From positions 1,984,001 through 2,048,000 of the forward strand of contig NZ_CP132719.1 of the NCBI RefSeq assembly GCF_030845995.1: DNA of 64,000 nt, given 5' to 3'. The notes below the pieces were generated by a model that ran no database searches, was not told where the DNA came from, and saw only the letters and a list, made by a program, of their open reading frames with translations. This document shows positions 32,439-42,431 of the stretch, piece after piece. Numbering within the stretch: the first letter of the stretch is position 1; the number at the start of each line of letters is the position of its first letter. The position numbers and the translations under genes are program-made. Source of the stretch: Geothrix sp. 21YS21S-4 (GTDB lineage: Bacteria; Acidobacteriota; Holophagae; Holophagales; Holophagaceae).

Positions 32439-33259
32439 GGGGTCGGTCCATCCTCATCATCGGGATCCGCGGAGTTCGCGGGATCGGGCGGCTCGGCGGC
32501 GGGCGCCGGGGGCTGGGGCGGCCGGAGCCAATGGCCCTCGGCGTCGAACTGGCCCGTCCAGGCCTCGCCCACGTTCTGGCCGTGGGGAATGCGCTGGCCC
32601 GCCACCTCCACGTTCACCACGCCGGCGTTGTCCAGGGCGAGGCTGAAGGGCCCCTTCACGCGGAACTGCCACGGCTCGGACACGCGCAGGGTGCGGGCCT
32701 GGGGCGGATCCCCGGCGCTGGATTCCAGCTTCACCTCGCAGGTGTCCATGGCCCGGAGGCTCACCAGGACGCCCTGCTCGTTGAGGGGCGCCTCGGGGAG
32801 CAGTTCTCCCAGCACGGGATAGGGCGCCGGGGAAGGCGGGGGCGGAGGCGGCGGCTGGAGCCGCGCCTGGACGGCGAAGGCGTTGACGGAGGTCTTCCGT
32901 CCGAGGCTGGGACCGGGCACCACCAGCCACAGGACCACCAGGACGGAGGCGACGGTGAGGCCGGCCATCACCATGCGCTCCAGCCGCTCCTGGCGCGGAT
33001 CCGGCGGCGCCCATTCCTGGGCCCCGGGCACCACCTGGAAGGCCCCCGTGTGGAATTCCAGATCCACCCCCAGCCGCTCGGCCAGCTGCCGCGCCAGGGG
33101 CCGGGCACGACCCGGCGGCAGCGCCTCCCAGTCATCGCCTTCGATGGCCTCGATGTGCCGGACCGGAAGCTTCAGCTCCAGCGCGAGGATCTCCCGCGAC
33201 AGGCCCTTCCCGATCCGCGCCTCGTGAAGCAGGGCGCCCACCGTCCCGTCGTCCCTCAT
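32435..33259 (-). CDS. RodZ-like protein (HTH, membrane segment, DUF4115-like C-terminus)
   Basis: A 274-residue bitopic protein. The N-terminal Xre/HTH_25-type domain (TVGALLHEARIGKGLSREIL, ALELKLPVRHIEAIEGDDWE) matches the cytoplasmic part of RodZ, which binds MreB. One membrane segment lies at ~93-112 (MAGLTVASVLVVLWLVVPG). A proline-rich linker and a periplasmic beta domain (~165-240, DUF4115-like) follow, then an acidic Pro-rich tail. The start at 33259 overlaps the MoxR stop (ATGA). An ATG 9 bp upstream is possible but lacks coupling. Confidence 0.75.
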   Translation of the reverse strand: MRDDGTVGALLHEARIGKGLSREILALELKLPVRHIEAIEGDDWEALPPGRARPLARQLAERLGVDLEFHTGAFQVVPGAQEWAPPDPRQERLERMVMAGLTVASVLVVLWLVVPGPSLGRKTSVNAFAVQARLQPPPPPPPSPAPYPVLGELLPEAPLNEQGVLVSLRAMDTCEVKLESSAGDPPQARTLRVSEPWQFRVKGPFSLALDNAGVVNVEVAGQRIPHGQNVGEAWTGQFDAEGHWLRPPQPPAPAAEPPDPANSADPDDEDGPTP

Positions 33260-34230
33260 CCCGCCCATCCCACGGGCAGTTCCTTCAGCAGCCGGGCCAG
33301 GTGCTCGCGCCGCTCGCCGCGGCTGAGGCGCCGCTCGTCCAGGCTGCCGCGGTGGGCCATGGTGTCCGCCAGGGTGGCCTGGAGGTCGTCGGGGGTGATG
33401 AAGGCGCGGCCCTCCAGCCAGGCCTCCGCCTGGGCCAAACCCAGCCAGTGCTTCACCGCGCGGGTAGAGCAGAAGCCGCCGTCGGCGCGGATCCGCTCCA
33501 CCATGCGCTCGGCGTAGTCCAGCACCGCTTCGGAGATCTTGACGGCGCGGACGGCGCCCCGGGCCTGCTTCCAGCCTTCGAGATCCAGGGCGGGCCGCAG
33601 GGTGTCCAGGCGGTCCGATCCGGCTTCGCCGCGCAGGATCCGGCGCTCCGCCTCCCGGCCGGGATAGCCCAGGTGCAGGGCGCAGGAGAAGCGGTCCAGC
33701 TGGCTCTCGGGCAGCGGGAACGTGCCCGCGTGATCCAGGGGATTCTGGGTGGCGATGACGAAGAAGGGATCCGGCAAGCGGTGGGTGCTGCGGTCCAGGG
33801 TCACCTGCCCTTCCACCATGGCCTCCAGCATGGCGCTCTGGGTCTTGGGGCCGATCCGGTTCAGCTCGTCCAGCAGCAGGACGTGACAGAACACCGGGCC
33901 GGGCTGGAAGTGGAAGGTCTGGGTCCCCGCGTCCCACAGATGGACGCCCAGCAGGTCCGACGGCAGGAGGTCGTTGGTCCCCTGCACCCGCTGGAAGCTG
34001 CCGCCCAGGATCCGGGACAGGCCCTTGGCCAGGGTCGTCTTGCCCACGCCGGGCAGGTCCTCCAGCAGGATGTGGCCGCCGGAGAGGAGCGCCGCGAAGG
34101 CGCGCCGCACCTTGGCTTCCTTGCCGACCACCACCGCCTGGAGGGCGGTCAGCCCCGCCAGCACGGACGGCCGCAGCGCCTCCGGCGAAACCGGGGGCGC
34201 GGAAGGAAGGGAGGCGGGATCGGGCGTCAT
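33256..34230 (-). CDS. MoxR-family AAA+ ATPase
   Basis: A 324-residue ATPase. Walker A ILLEDLPGVGKTTLAKGLSR is near residue 54. The MoxR motif RVQGTNDLLPSDLLGV, Walker B HVLLLDELNRIGPKTQSAML, sensor 1 FFVIATQNP and the C-terminal AAA_lid_2 region are all complete. MoxR proteins act as chaperone-like ATPases, usually next to VWA or DUF58 genes. Neither is adjacent here; the neighbours are an NtrC-like regulator and a RodZ-like protein. ATG 34230 overlaps the previous stop (ATGA), and a TTG six bases upstream is less likely. Confidence 0.88.
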   Translation of the reverse strand: MTPDPASLPSAPPVSPEALRPSVLAGLTALQAVVVGKEAKVRRAFAALLSGGHILLEDLPGVGKTTLAKGLSRILGGSFQRVQGTNDLLPSDLLGVHLWDAGTQTFHFQPGPVFCHVLLLDELNRIGPKTQSAMLEAMVEGQVTLDRSTHRLPDPFFVIATQNPLDHAGTFPLPESQLDRFSCALHLGYPGREAERRILRGEAGSDRLDTLRPALDLEGWKQARGAVRAVKISEAVLDYAERMVERIRADGGFCSTRAVKHWLGLAQAEAWLEGRAFITPDDLQATLADTMAHRGSLDERRLSRGERREHLARLLKELPVGWAG

Positions 34231-35480
34231 GGGCAATTCCCCGGAGGGGCTTCTCCATCTTCCAGAGGGATGCCGTGATCCCGCAAGCGCTGACCCAGGC
34301 TCCGGGGCGTCAGGCCCAGGGCCTCCGCCGCCCGGGGCAAGTCCCCGTCGGCATCAACGAGGGCCTTCCGCAGCAGTTCCCCTTCCGCGGACCGGAGCAC
34401 AGTCCGGAGCTGGACCTCCAGCGTGCCAACGGGCGGATGGGGCAGGCACAGCACCGGCCCGCCGTCCCGCCCCAGGGCGGGGAAAGCGCGGATGGCGGGG
34501 CCGTCCGAGAAGAGCACCGCCCGCTCCGCCGCCGCCGCCAGCTCGCGGAGGTTGCCCGGCCAGCGGTGGTCCAGGAGCTGGCGCTCCGCGGCCCGCTCCA
34601 GCCAGGGCTGCCCCCGCCCTTCCCGCCGCGCGGCCCGCTCCAGCAGCAGGCGCGCCAGCGGCAGCAGTTCCTCCCGCCGCTCCCGGAGGGGCGGCACCCG
34701 CACTTCGAGGGGCCCGAAACTCCGGGCCAGATCGGGAGGAAGGGTGGCGCCCTCGTCCAGTCCCGCCATCCAGCGGATCCCGCGACCCGAGTCGCCCTCC
34801 ATGGCCCGGGCCAGCGGAAGGACGGCGCCGGGCGCGAGGTGCTCCAGGCCCGCCACATACAGGCTTCCGCCGGCAAGGAGGCGGAGGCGTTCCGGGTCGG
34901 GCCCCTCCGGCCCCAGCGTGGCCGCCGCCACGGCGAGGAAGGGCGCGGCGGGATGGCGCAGGGCATGGAGCCGCCGGGCGCACCGGGCCTTGCCCGTGCC
35001 CCGTTCGCCGCGGAACAGCGCCGGCAGGTCCGTGGCCGCCATCCGGCCCAGGGCCTCGTCCAGGGCCCGCATGGCGGCGCCGTGGGCGATCCAGGGCTCC
35101 GCCGGGTCCGGCGGCGGCGCGCCGGCCAGGGCCCGCAGGCGCTCCAGCAGCGCGAGGAACGCGTCGAGGTCGAAGGGCTTGGGAAGGAAGTCGTCGGCGC
35201 CCAGGCGCATGGCCTCGACGATGTCCCTGGGCTCGCCGAAGGCCGACATCAGGACGATCCGCAGCTCCGGCCGCAGCCGGCGGGCCCGGCGGATCAGCTC
35301 CAGCCCGCTCATGCCCGGCAGCCGCAGGTCCGTCACCAGCACGTGGCTGGGCGCCTCCTCCAGCGCCCGCAGCGCCTCCTGGGGATCCGCCACCGCCCGG
35401 ACCGACCACGCCGACCCTTCCAGGGCCCGCGCCAGCAGGCGGCGGAAGCTGTCCTTGTCTTCGACCAGGAGGAGGTCCAT
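34227..35480 (-). CDS. NtrC-like response regulator with degenerate AAA+ domain
   Basis: A 417-residue protein with receiver (1-120), AAA+-like (~130-340) and Fis-type HTH (~375-415) regions. The receiver is intact (LLLVEDKDS, phospho-acceptor in VLVTDLRLPG, Lys in FLPKPF). In the AAA+ part the P-loop GERGTGK is present. The sigma-54-contacting GAFTGA loop is absent, and the Walker B region reads GGSLYVAGLEHLAPGA where GGTLFLDEI-type Asp-Glu is expected. The HTH (RAAEALGLTPRSLGQRLRDH) is present. It probably binds DNA or partners without activating sigma-54 RNA polymerase. It is the first of four ATGA-coupled genes. Confidence 0.82.
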   Translation of the reverse strand: MDLLLVEDKDSFRRLLARALEGSAWSVRAVADPQEALRALEEAPSHVLVTDLRLPGMSGLELIRRARRLRPELRIVLMSAFGEPRDIVEAMRLGADDFLPKPFDLDAFLALLERLRALAGAPPPDPAEPWIAHGAAMRALDEALGRMAATDLPALFRGERGTGKARCARRLHALRHPAAPFLAVAAATLGPEGPDPERLRLLAGGSLYVAGLEHLAPGAVLPLARAMEGDSGRGIRWMAGLDEGATLPPDLARSFGPLEVRVPPLRERREELLPLARLLLERAARREGRGQPWLERAAERQLLDHRWPGNLRELAAAAERAVLFSDGPAIRAFPALGRDGGPVLCLPHPPVGTLEVQLRTVLRSAEGELLRKALVDADGDLPRAAEALGLTPRSLGQRLRDHGIPLEDGEAPPGNCP

Positions 35481-35568
35481 GGATGGAACGGTAGCAGCGG
35501 ACGAGGTCCGGAGGGCGGCAGCCGAAATTCGGGGGGATTTCCTCAGCGCCCAGGCCAGCGCGGAAAGA

Positions 35569-35982
35569 TCAGAATCGTTCGATCTGCAATCGCTCCAGTC
35601 GTCTCCGGATCTCGTCCCGACTCTCCCGGAAACGGTGCCTGAGCTCATCCGGCGTCAGGCGGGCGTCCTCTCCGGCGGGATCCGGAAGGGGCCAATGCAG
35701 GCGCTCCACGGGGCCCAAAAACAGAGGACACACCTCCTCGGCGCAAAGGGTGATGACCAGATCCACCGAGGTGGGATCGATGGTCTCCACGCCTTTCGAA
35801 ACCTGGAAGGACCCATCGATGCCCTGCTCCGCCAGCACCTCGACCGCGTAGGGATTCAGCCGGCCGGGACGGCTGCCGGCGCTCTGGATGAGGCAATCCG
35901 GAAACATCCGGCGGGCCAGGGCTTCGGCCATCTGGGAGCGCGCGCTGTTGGCCACACAGAGGAACAGGATCGAACAGTTCAT
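35569..35982 (-). CDS. arsC: Arsenate reductase, thioredoxin-coupled (LMW-PTP fold)
   Basis: A 137-residue protein. The P-loop [16 protein letters not shown] carries the nucleophilic Cys (CX5R). Two further cysteines in [13 protein letters not shown] match the redox relay of thioredoxin-dependent ArsC. The C-terminus is an Arg/Glu-rich helix. It reduces arsenate to arsenite, which the adjacent Acr3 exports. It is the last gene of the arsR-arsM-acr3-arsC operon and follows acr3 by 73 bp. Confidence 0.92.
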   Translation of the reverse strand: MNCSILFLCVANSARSQMAEALARRMFPDCLIQSAGSRPGRLNPYAVEVLAEQGIDGSFQVSKGVETIDPTSVDLVITLCAEEVCPLFLGPVERLHWPLPDPAGEDARLTPDELRHRFRESRDEIRRRLERLQIERF

Positions 35983-36055
35983 GGGGATCTCCAGCTCCGA
36001 ACGCCCCGGATGCGGACTCCGGCGCGTCCCGACTCGCTTCTGCCTTCCGGAAGGC

Positions 36056-37135
<1,080 letters not shown>

Positions 37136-37145
37136 GGGACTCCCA

Positions 37146-37982
37146 TCAGGCGGGCTTGCGCGCGGAGACGATCAGGCTGGTGATGAAGTCCGAGGGCCGG
37201 CTGCCATCGGGGAGAAGCCCCAGCAAATGGGCGGTCATGGGGTCGTTCAGCGGCAGCATGGCTTCCACGGCTTCCCCTTTGGGCATGAAGGAGGGGTCCA
37301 CGAGACCCGCCCCGGAGACCATTCCCTTGAGATCGTCCAGGAGCGCGGCTCCGGCGATGCAGCCCACAAGGGCTTCCACGCTCTTCCGCACCGCGTCCGG
37401 GAGGGGACGCAGCAGCACCATATCGGAGATGGAGACCCGGCCGCCGGGCTTCAGCACGCGGGCGATCTCCTTCCAGACCTGGGGCTGATCCGGACTCAGG
37501 TTGAGTACGCAGTTGGAGATCACCACGTCCACGCTGGCGCTCGGCAAAGGGATGGCCTCGATCTGTCCTTGATGGAACACCACATTGTCGAGCCCCGTGC
37601 GCCGGTGGAACTCGGCCGCATGGCGGCGGGCCTTGGCGAGCATCCCGGGAGTCATGTCCACGCCGATGGCCCTGCCCCCGGGCCCCACCCTCTGAGCGGC
37701 CAGGAAGACATCCAGTCCCGCGCCGCTGCCGAGATCGAGGACGACCTCGCCCTCCTTCAGCTCCGCGAAGACGGTGGGGTTGCCGCAGGACAGGCCCAGA
37801 TTGGCGCCCTGGGGAAGGATGGCCAGTTCGACCTCCGAGTAGCCCACTCCCTGGGCGATCTCGTCGGCGCGCGCCCCTCCGCAACAGGAGGATTGAGAAC
37901 CAGAGCAGCTCTCGCCCAGGCTCGCGATGCGCCCATAGGCATCCTGGACTTTCAGGTGGATGGGGTGGAGAGGGGATTCCAT
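37146..37982 (-). CDS. arsM: Arsenite S-adenosylmethionine methyltransferase
   Basis: A 278-residue class I methyltransferase. The SAM-binding motif [20 protein letters not shown] is near residue 70, followed by [13 protein letters not shown]. Cysteines expected for ArsM are seen in [12 protein letters not shown] (~41-45), [10 protein letters not shown] (~157) and VGCIAGA (~207). It methylates arsenite to mono-, di- and trimethyl forms. The start at 37982 is set by an AGGAG box 5 nt upstream; a longer in-frame start at 38021 would lie inside arsR. It begins 14 bp after arsR. Confidence 0.92.
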   Translation of the reverse strand: MESPLHPIHLKVQDAYGRIASLGESCSGSQSSCCGGARADEIAQGVGYSEVELAILPQGANLGLSCGNPTVFAELKEGEVVLDLGSGAGLDVFLAAQRVGPGGRAIGVDMTPGMLAKARRHAAEFHRRTGLDNVVFHQGQIEAIPLPSASVDVVISNCVLNLSPDQPQVWKEIARVLKPGGRVSISDMVLLRPLPDAVRKSVEALVGCIAGAALLDDLKGMVSGAGLVDPSFMPKGEAVEAMLPLNDPMTAHLLGLLPDGSRPSDFITSLIVSARKPA

Positions 37983-37996
37983 AGGAACTCCTGGGA

Positions 37997-38326
37997 TCAG
38001 GGGCAATTCGCATCCCGGCAACCGCCGCCGCAGCAGTCCTGCCAGAGGTAGTCAGTCAGGGCCCGAAGTTGATCGAAGCGAACGGCATAACGGATGGTGG
38101 TGCCCTCCCGGGAGGCCCTGAGCAGGCCCGCTTCGGCGAGATCCGCCAGATGGTGGCTGACCGTCGACGCGGGCATTTCCACGAGCGCCTGGATCTGGCC
38201 CGCCGGGGTCCCTTCCTCGGGACCCTGCACGACGGCCCGCACGACCGCGAGACGGCCGCGGTGGGCGAGGGCTTTCAACTGGCGAATGATCGGTTCGGGG
38301 GGCAGGACCGCGGTTTCCATCTCCAT
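37997..38326 (-). CDS. arsR: ArsR-family transcriptional repressor
   Basis: A 109-residue winged-helix protein. The recognition region EMPASTVSHHLADLAEAGLL and the wing ASREGTTIRYAV are typical. The inducer-binding cysteines are not in the classical ELCVCDL position of helix 3; instead a C-terminal cluster DCCGGGCRDANCP is present, like ArsR variants that bind As(III) at the C-terminus. As first gene of the operon it probably autoregulates. The two possible ATGs at 38326 and 38320 both lack a good Shine-Dalgarno. Confidence 0.9.
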   Translation of the reverse strand: MEMETAVLPPEPIIRQLKALAHRGRLAVVRAVVQGPEEGTPAGQIQALVEMPASTVSHHLADLAEAGLLRASREGTTIRYAVRFDQLRALTDYLWQDCCGGGCRDANCP

Positions 38327-38328
38327 AA

Positions 38329-38344
38329 TTCTAAATTTTCAGAA
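38329..38344 (-). promoter_or_regulatory. Candidate ArsR operator
   Basis: On the minus strand TTCTGAAAATTTAGAA is an imperfect 16-bp palindrome inside an AT-rich block immediately upstream of arsR. Its place within 3-18 bp of the ATG would let the repressor block initiation. Seen by eye only, and no clear -35/-10 pair was found. Confidence 0.35.
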
Positions 38345-38399
38345 ATATGAAATCAATCAAAAAATCACTCGCGGCGAATTTTCTGGCTCTCAGCGTCCT

Positions 38400-39764
38400 C
38401 TACTCTCCCCCGCACCCCTCGACGAACCGCCGGCTCTGGCCCTCGGCCTGGGCCTCGAATAGGCTCCCGCCGGAGACCAGCGCCAGGCCCGCGTCCCGGG
38501 CCCAGGCAGCAAAGGCGGTGTCCTCCTTGTAGATCCACTCCACCGCCCACCGCGCGGTGGAACGGGCAGCGTCCAGCAGGTCGGGAAAGGGCGCGGGATC
38601 CTCCTCCGCCATGCCCAGGGCCGTGGCCTGCACGACGCCGGCGGGCGCGAAGGCGGCCACCGCCGCGGGCAGGACCGGATCCCGGCGGGAGGCCTGGAGC
38701 GCCGGCCGGCCGGCCGCTTCCAGCACGGCGCGGGTGGTTTCGGCCACGCCGCCAGAGCCCAGCAGCAGCACCGGGCCGGGAGCCAGACGGGACAGGGACT
38801 GTCCAAAGGCCTCGGCGTCCGTGTTGGCGCCTTCCCAAGGATCGCCGGGCGCCCGCCGCCACAGCGTATTGAGGGGCCCCGCCAGACCCAGCGCCGCGGG
38901 AAGGGAGCGCTTCAGGGGCGCGGTGATGCTCAGTCCCAGGATGCCGAGGGCCTCCAGCGCCTCGGCGGCTTCCTCCGCGTCGCCGCAGAGGAGGGGCACG
39001 TAGAGGAGGTCCTTGTAGGCCCGCTGGAACCGCGGGTTGTGGAAGGCCGGTCCGCGCGAATGCAGGACCGGCTCCCCGATGACGCCGCAGAGGCCGTAGC
39101 CCGGATGGAGCCGGGCGCAGCGCCAGGCGCGGAGTGTCTCCAAAGGAAGCTGGCCCGGCGCGGCGGGCGGGCCGTCGTCCGGGGCCGCATAGGTGAACGC
39201 CCCACCCCAGGCCGCCTGCATGGCGCGCCCCGCGATGCCCTTGGGGCCCATCAGGAAGGCCGACAGCGCCACCCCGTGGTCCCGCGCCCAGGCCAGGGGC
39301 GCCCGGAGCCGCCCGTTGTCGCCCAGGCGGCCCGCGTGCCCCACCCACTTGAAGGCCTCGCCGTCCGGCAGCGCCTTCACGCGCGCCTCCAGGTCGAACA
39401 CCCCGGGGGCCACGTGGACGGAGCGCAGCAGCCGGACGTGGGTCCGCGCGGCCTGGATCTCCGCCGGCACGGGCAGGTCCCACTCCAGGTCCATCCAGGC
39501 GGGACGGCCCCGGACGGCCTTGGCGAGGCGGGCCAGGCGCTCGGATTCGTCGGCGTCGGGCCACTGGCCCCCTTCGGACATGCGGCGACACGTCACCAGA
39601 CAGCGGCGCTTCAACGCATCCACCAGAGCCTCGGGATCCGCGTCGGGGAAGAGGTCCAGCCGCAGCTCCGGCAGGGCGTCCGCCGGCAGGCGCTTGGCGC
39701 AGGCCAGGGCCGCTTCCCAGTCGGGATGGGTGAGGGTCACGAGGTGGAAAGGCAGGGCGTTCAA
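38400..39764 (-). CDS. aroDE: Fused type I 3-dehydroquinate dehydratase - shikimate dehydrogenase
   Basis: A 454-residue bifunctional shikimate-pathway protein. Residues ~1-205 are an AroD-type barrel: ELRLDLFPD, LVTCRR, LLRSVHVAPG (catalytic His) and FKWVGHAGRL (Schiff-base Lys). Residues ~215-454 are AroE: GEPVLHSRGPAFHNPRFQRA, SITAPLKRSLPAA (catalytic Lys), NTLWRR, GANTDAEAFGQSL and the Rossmann loop LLGSGGVAETTRAVLEAAG. It performs two consecutive steps, dehydroquinate to dehydroshikimate to shikimate. The same domain order occurs in plants and some bacteria. It stands alone, followed downstream by the ars promoter. Confidence 0.92.
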   Translation of the reverse strand: MNALPFHLVTLTHPDWEAALACAKRLPADALPELRLDLFPDADPEALVDALKRRCLVTCRRMSEGGQWPDADESERLARLAKAVRGRPAWMDLEWDLPVPAEIQAARTHVRLLRSVHVAPGVFDLEARVKALPDGEAFKWVGHAGRLGDNGRLRAPLAWARDHGVALSAFLMGPKGIAGRAMQAAWGGAFTYAAPDDGPPAAPGQLPLETLRAWRCARLHPGYGLCGVIGEPVLHSRGPAFHNPRFQRAYKDLLYVPLLCGDAEEAAEALEALGILGLSITAPLKRSLPAALGLAGPLNTLWRRAPGDPWEGANTDAEAFGQSLSRLAPGPVLLLGSGGVAETTRAVLEAAGRPALQASRRDPVLPAAVAAFAPAGVVQATALGMAEEDPAPFPDLLDAARSTARWAVEWIYKEDTAFAAWARDAGLALVSGGSLFEAQAEGQSRRFVEGCGGE

Positions 39765-39953
39765 GGCGGCATCCGAGGTTCCGCCATCCTAACGTCCCCC
39801 GCCGAAGCGCGGAGAACGGAGGGATTCCCGGCGGGGTGTGATTCATTTCACACCTCATCATCATCTTTGATCGTTCGGGCCGCTTTCCCCTGCTACCCTC
39901 TGTCGTCACAGGGGGTGGTCAGACCACGGGCCCTGGGAACAGGAGCCATCGAA

Positions 39954-41288
39954 ATGTCCCCCGCATTGATGTTCTGGGTGCAGTTCTTCCTCGTCCTCGG
40001 CGCCATCCTCATCGGCATCCGCAGGGGCGGCGTCGCCCTCGGGCTGATCGGCGGCCTCGGCGTGGCCGCGCTGGTACTGGTCTTCCGCGTGGCGCCCGGC
40101 ACGCCCCCCATCGACGTGATGCTGATCATCCTTGCCGTGGTCACCGCGTCCGCGACCCTTCAGGTGGCGGGCGGCCTCGACTACCTGGTGCAGCTCACCG
40201 AGCGATTGCTGCGCGCCCACCCCAAGCAGGTGACCATCCTGGCGCCGCTCTCCACCTTCCTGCTCACGGTGTGCGTGGGCACGGGCCATGCCGTCTACGC
40301 GCTGCTGCCGGTGATCTCCGACGTGGCGCTCAAGACGCGCATCCGGCCCGAGCGCCCCATGGCCATCTCCAGCGTGGCGTCGCAGATGGGCATCACCGCC
40401 AGCCCCGTGGCCGCCGCTGTCACCACCTTCCTGGCCATGGCCGCCAAGAACGGGCATCCCGTAGGCCTGTTCGACATCATCCGGATCACCCTGCCCGCCG
40501 GCATCGTCGGCGTCCTGGCCGCCGCGGCCTGGAGCTACAACCGCGGGAAGGAACTGGACGAGGACCCCGAGTTCCTGGAGCGGATGAAGGATCCCGACTT
40601 CGCCAAGGCCCTGGACGCCAACGTCACCACCCTGGACAAGGTGATCCCCTTCAAGGCCAAGCTGTCCGTGGGGCTGTTCTTCGCGGGCGTCCTGACCATC
40701 GTCCTGATCGCCCTCAAGCCCGGCATCCTGCCCCTGATGAACGGGAAGGCCATCCCCATGACCACCGTGGTGCAGATCATCATGCTGGCCTTCGGCGCCT
40801 TCATCCTGTTCGCCACCGACGTGAAGGCCCCCGAGATCGCCCGATCCAGCGTGTTCATCGCGGGCATGATCGCCGTGGTCTCCATCTTCGGCATCGCGTG
40901 GATGAGCGAGACCTTCATCAAGGCCAACGAGAGCTACCTGGTGGCCAACATCAAGGCCATGGTCCAGGTGGCGCCGTGGACCTTCGCCCTGGCCATGTTC
41001 GCCGTGTCGGCCTTCGTCAAGAGCCAGGCCGCGACGCTCACCATCATGCTGCCCTTCGGCTACGCCCTGGGCCTGCCGACGCCGCTGCTGCTGGGCCTGA
41101 TCCCCGCGAGCTACGCCTACTTCTTCTTCGCCTTCTACCCCAGCGACCTTGCCGCCATCAACATGGACCGCACCGGCACCACGCGCATCGGCAAGTTCCT
41201 CCTCAACCACAGCTTCATGATCCCCGGCCTCATCGGCGTCAGCGTCTCCACCTGCGTCGCCTTCGGGCTGTCCAAGCTCCTGGCCTGA
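39954..41288 (+). CDS. dcuA: Anaerobic C4-dicarboxylate transporter, Dcu family
   Basis: A 444-residue membrane protein with about ten segments. The N-terminal FFLVLGAILIGIRRGGVALG, LTVCVGTGHAVYALLPVISD, SSVASQMGITASPVAAAVTT and the late FYPSDLAAINMDRTGTTRIG are Dcu hallmarks. Dcu carriers exchange fumarate, malate, aspartate and succinate, often in fumarate respiration. DcuA and DcuB cannot be separated by eye. The AACAGGAG box precedes ATG 39954. An extended -10 (TGCTACCCT, 39891-39899) may be the promoter. A terminator follows. Confidence 0.9.
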   Translation: MSPALMFWVQFFLVLGAILIGIRRGGVALGLIGGLGVAALVLVFRVAPGTPPIDVMLIILAVVTASATLQVAGGLDYLVQLTERLLRAHPKQVTILAPLSTFLLTVCVGTGHAVYALLPVISDVALKTRIRPERPMAISSVASQMGITASPVAAAVTTFLAMAAKNGHPVGLFDIIRITLPAGIVGVLAAAAWSYNRGKELDEDPEFLERMKDPDFAKALDANVTTLDKVIPFKAKLSVGLFFAGVLTIVLIALKPGILPLMNGKAIPMTTVVQIIMLAFGAFILFATDVKAPEIARSSVFIAGMIAVVSIFGIAWMSETFIKANESYLVANIKAMVQVAPWTFALAMFAVSAFVKSQAATLTIMLPFGYALGLPTPLLLGLIPASYAYFFFAFYPSDLAAINMDRTGTTRIGKFLLNHSFMIPGLIGVSVSTCVAFGLSKLLA

Positions 41289-41305
41289 GCCCCCGCCGCC
41301 CTCCG

Positions 41306-41334
41306 GAACGCCCCGCGCCGCGGGGCGTTCTTCT
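41306..41334 (+). terminator. Rho-independent terminator after dcuA
   Basis: The inverted repeat GAACGCCCCGCG-C-CGCGGGGCGTTC is followed by TTCT. It lies 18 bp after the dcu stop and 26 bp before the next gene, so the two genes probably have separate or attenuated transcripts. Confidence 0.75.
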
Positions 41335-41359
41335 GGCAGCATGCGGGAGGGAGGTTCCC

Positions 41360-42415
41360 GTGCGCGAGTTCAGGATCGCCGTCATCCCCAGCGACGGCAT
41401 CGGCAAGGAAGTGGTTCCGGAGGGCATCCGCGTGCTGGAGGCCGCGGCCCGGAAGCACGGCCTGCGGTTCCGGTGGGACACCTTCCCGTGGAGCTGCGAA
41501 TACCATCTTCGGACGGGCCGGATGATGCCCGAGGACGGCCTCGACCAGATCCGCCACCATGACGCCATCTTCCTGGGCGCGGTCGGATTCCCCGGCGTGC
41601 CGGACCACGTGTCGCTGTGGGGCCTGCTGATCCCCATCCGCCGCGGCTTCCGCCAGTACGCCAACCTGCGTCCCGTGAAGCTCATGCCCGGCGTGCCCTG
41701 CCCCCTCGCGGGGCGGGAAGTAGGCGACATCGACTTCATCGTCGTGCGCGAGAACAACGAGGGCGAGTACTCCAGCATCGGCGGCCGCCTCTACGAGGGC
41801 ACGGACCAGGAGATGGCCGTGCAGCAGAGCGTGTTCACCCGCCAGGGCACGGACCGCATCCTGAAGGTGGCCTTCGACCTCGCCCAGTCGCGGCCCAAGA
41901 AGCACCTCACCTCGGCCACCAAATCCAACGGGATCGCCATCACCATGCCCTACTGGGACGAGCGGGTGGAGGCCATGTCCGCGGGCTATCCCGACGTGAA
42001 GGTGGACCGGTTTCACATCGACATCCTCGCCGCCCACTTCGTCCGCAATCCGCACTGGTTCGACGTGGTGGTGGGCTCCAACCTGTTCGGCGACATCCTG
42101 TCGGACCTCGGCCCCGCCTGCACCGGCACCATCGCCATCGCCCCCAGCGCCAACCTGAACCCCGAGCGGGAGTTCCCCTCCATGTTCGAGCCCGTCCACG
42201 GTTCCGCGCCCGACATCTACGGGAAGGGCATCGCCAATCCGGTGGGCCAGATCTGGGCCGGCGCCATGATGCTGGACCACCTGGGCTGCTCCGAAGCCGC
42301 CGCCTCCGTCCTGGCCGCCATCGAAACGGTGCTGGCGAAAGGCCCGCGCACCCCCGACATGGGCGGAACCGCCAGCACCTCCGACATGGGAAAGGCCATC
42401 GCCGAAGCGGTGTGA
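41360..42415 (+). CDS. Tartrate/D-malate dehydrogenase (isopropylmalate dehydrogenase-like)
   Basis: A 351-residue NAD-dependent beta-decarboxylating dehydrogenase. The start VREFRIAVIPSDGIGKEVVP, the HVSLWGLLIPIRRGFRQYAN segment (typical of tartrate dehydrogenase/D-malate dehydrogenases, unlike LeuB), VVRENNEGEYSSIGGRLYEG, KSNGI and FEPVHGSAPDIYGKGIANPV are intact. It likely oxidises D-malate to pyruvate and CO2, with tartrate as an alternative substrate. The GTG start at 41360 follows a GGGAGG ribosome site. Its neighbour, a C4-dicarboxylate carrier, supports a dicarboxylate substrate. Confidence 0.88.
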   Translation: MREFRIAVIPSDGIGKEVVPEGIRVLEAAARKHGLRFRWDTFPWSCEYHLRTGRMMPEDGLDQIRHHDAIFLGAVGFPGVPDHVSLWGLLIPIRRGFRQYANLRPVKLMPGVPCPLAGREVGDIDFIVVRENNEGEYSSIGGRLYEGTDQEMAVQQSVFTRQGTDRILKVAFDLAQSRPKKHLTSATKSNGIAITMPYWDERVEAMSAGYPDVKVDRFHIDILAAHFVRNPHWFDVVVGSNLFGDILSDLGPACTGTIAIAPSANLNPEREFPSMFEPVHGSAPDIYGKGIANPVGQIWAGAMMLDHLGCSEAAASVLAAIETVLAKGPRTPDMGGTASTSDMGKAIAEAV

Positions 42416-42431
42416 GCCGCGAATGGCAAAG

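Noticed and set aside
39906-41342. 478-codon minus-strand open frame under the Dcu carrier gene
   Set aside because: Composition of an antisense shadow (Gly, Asp, His, Gln) with no recognisable domain.
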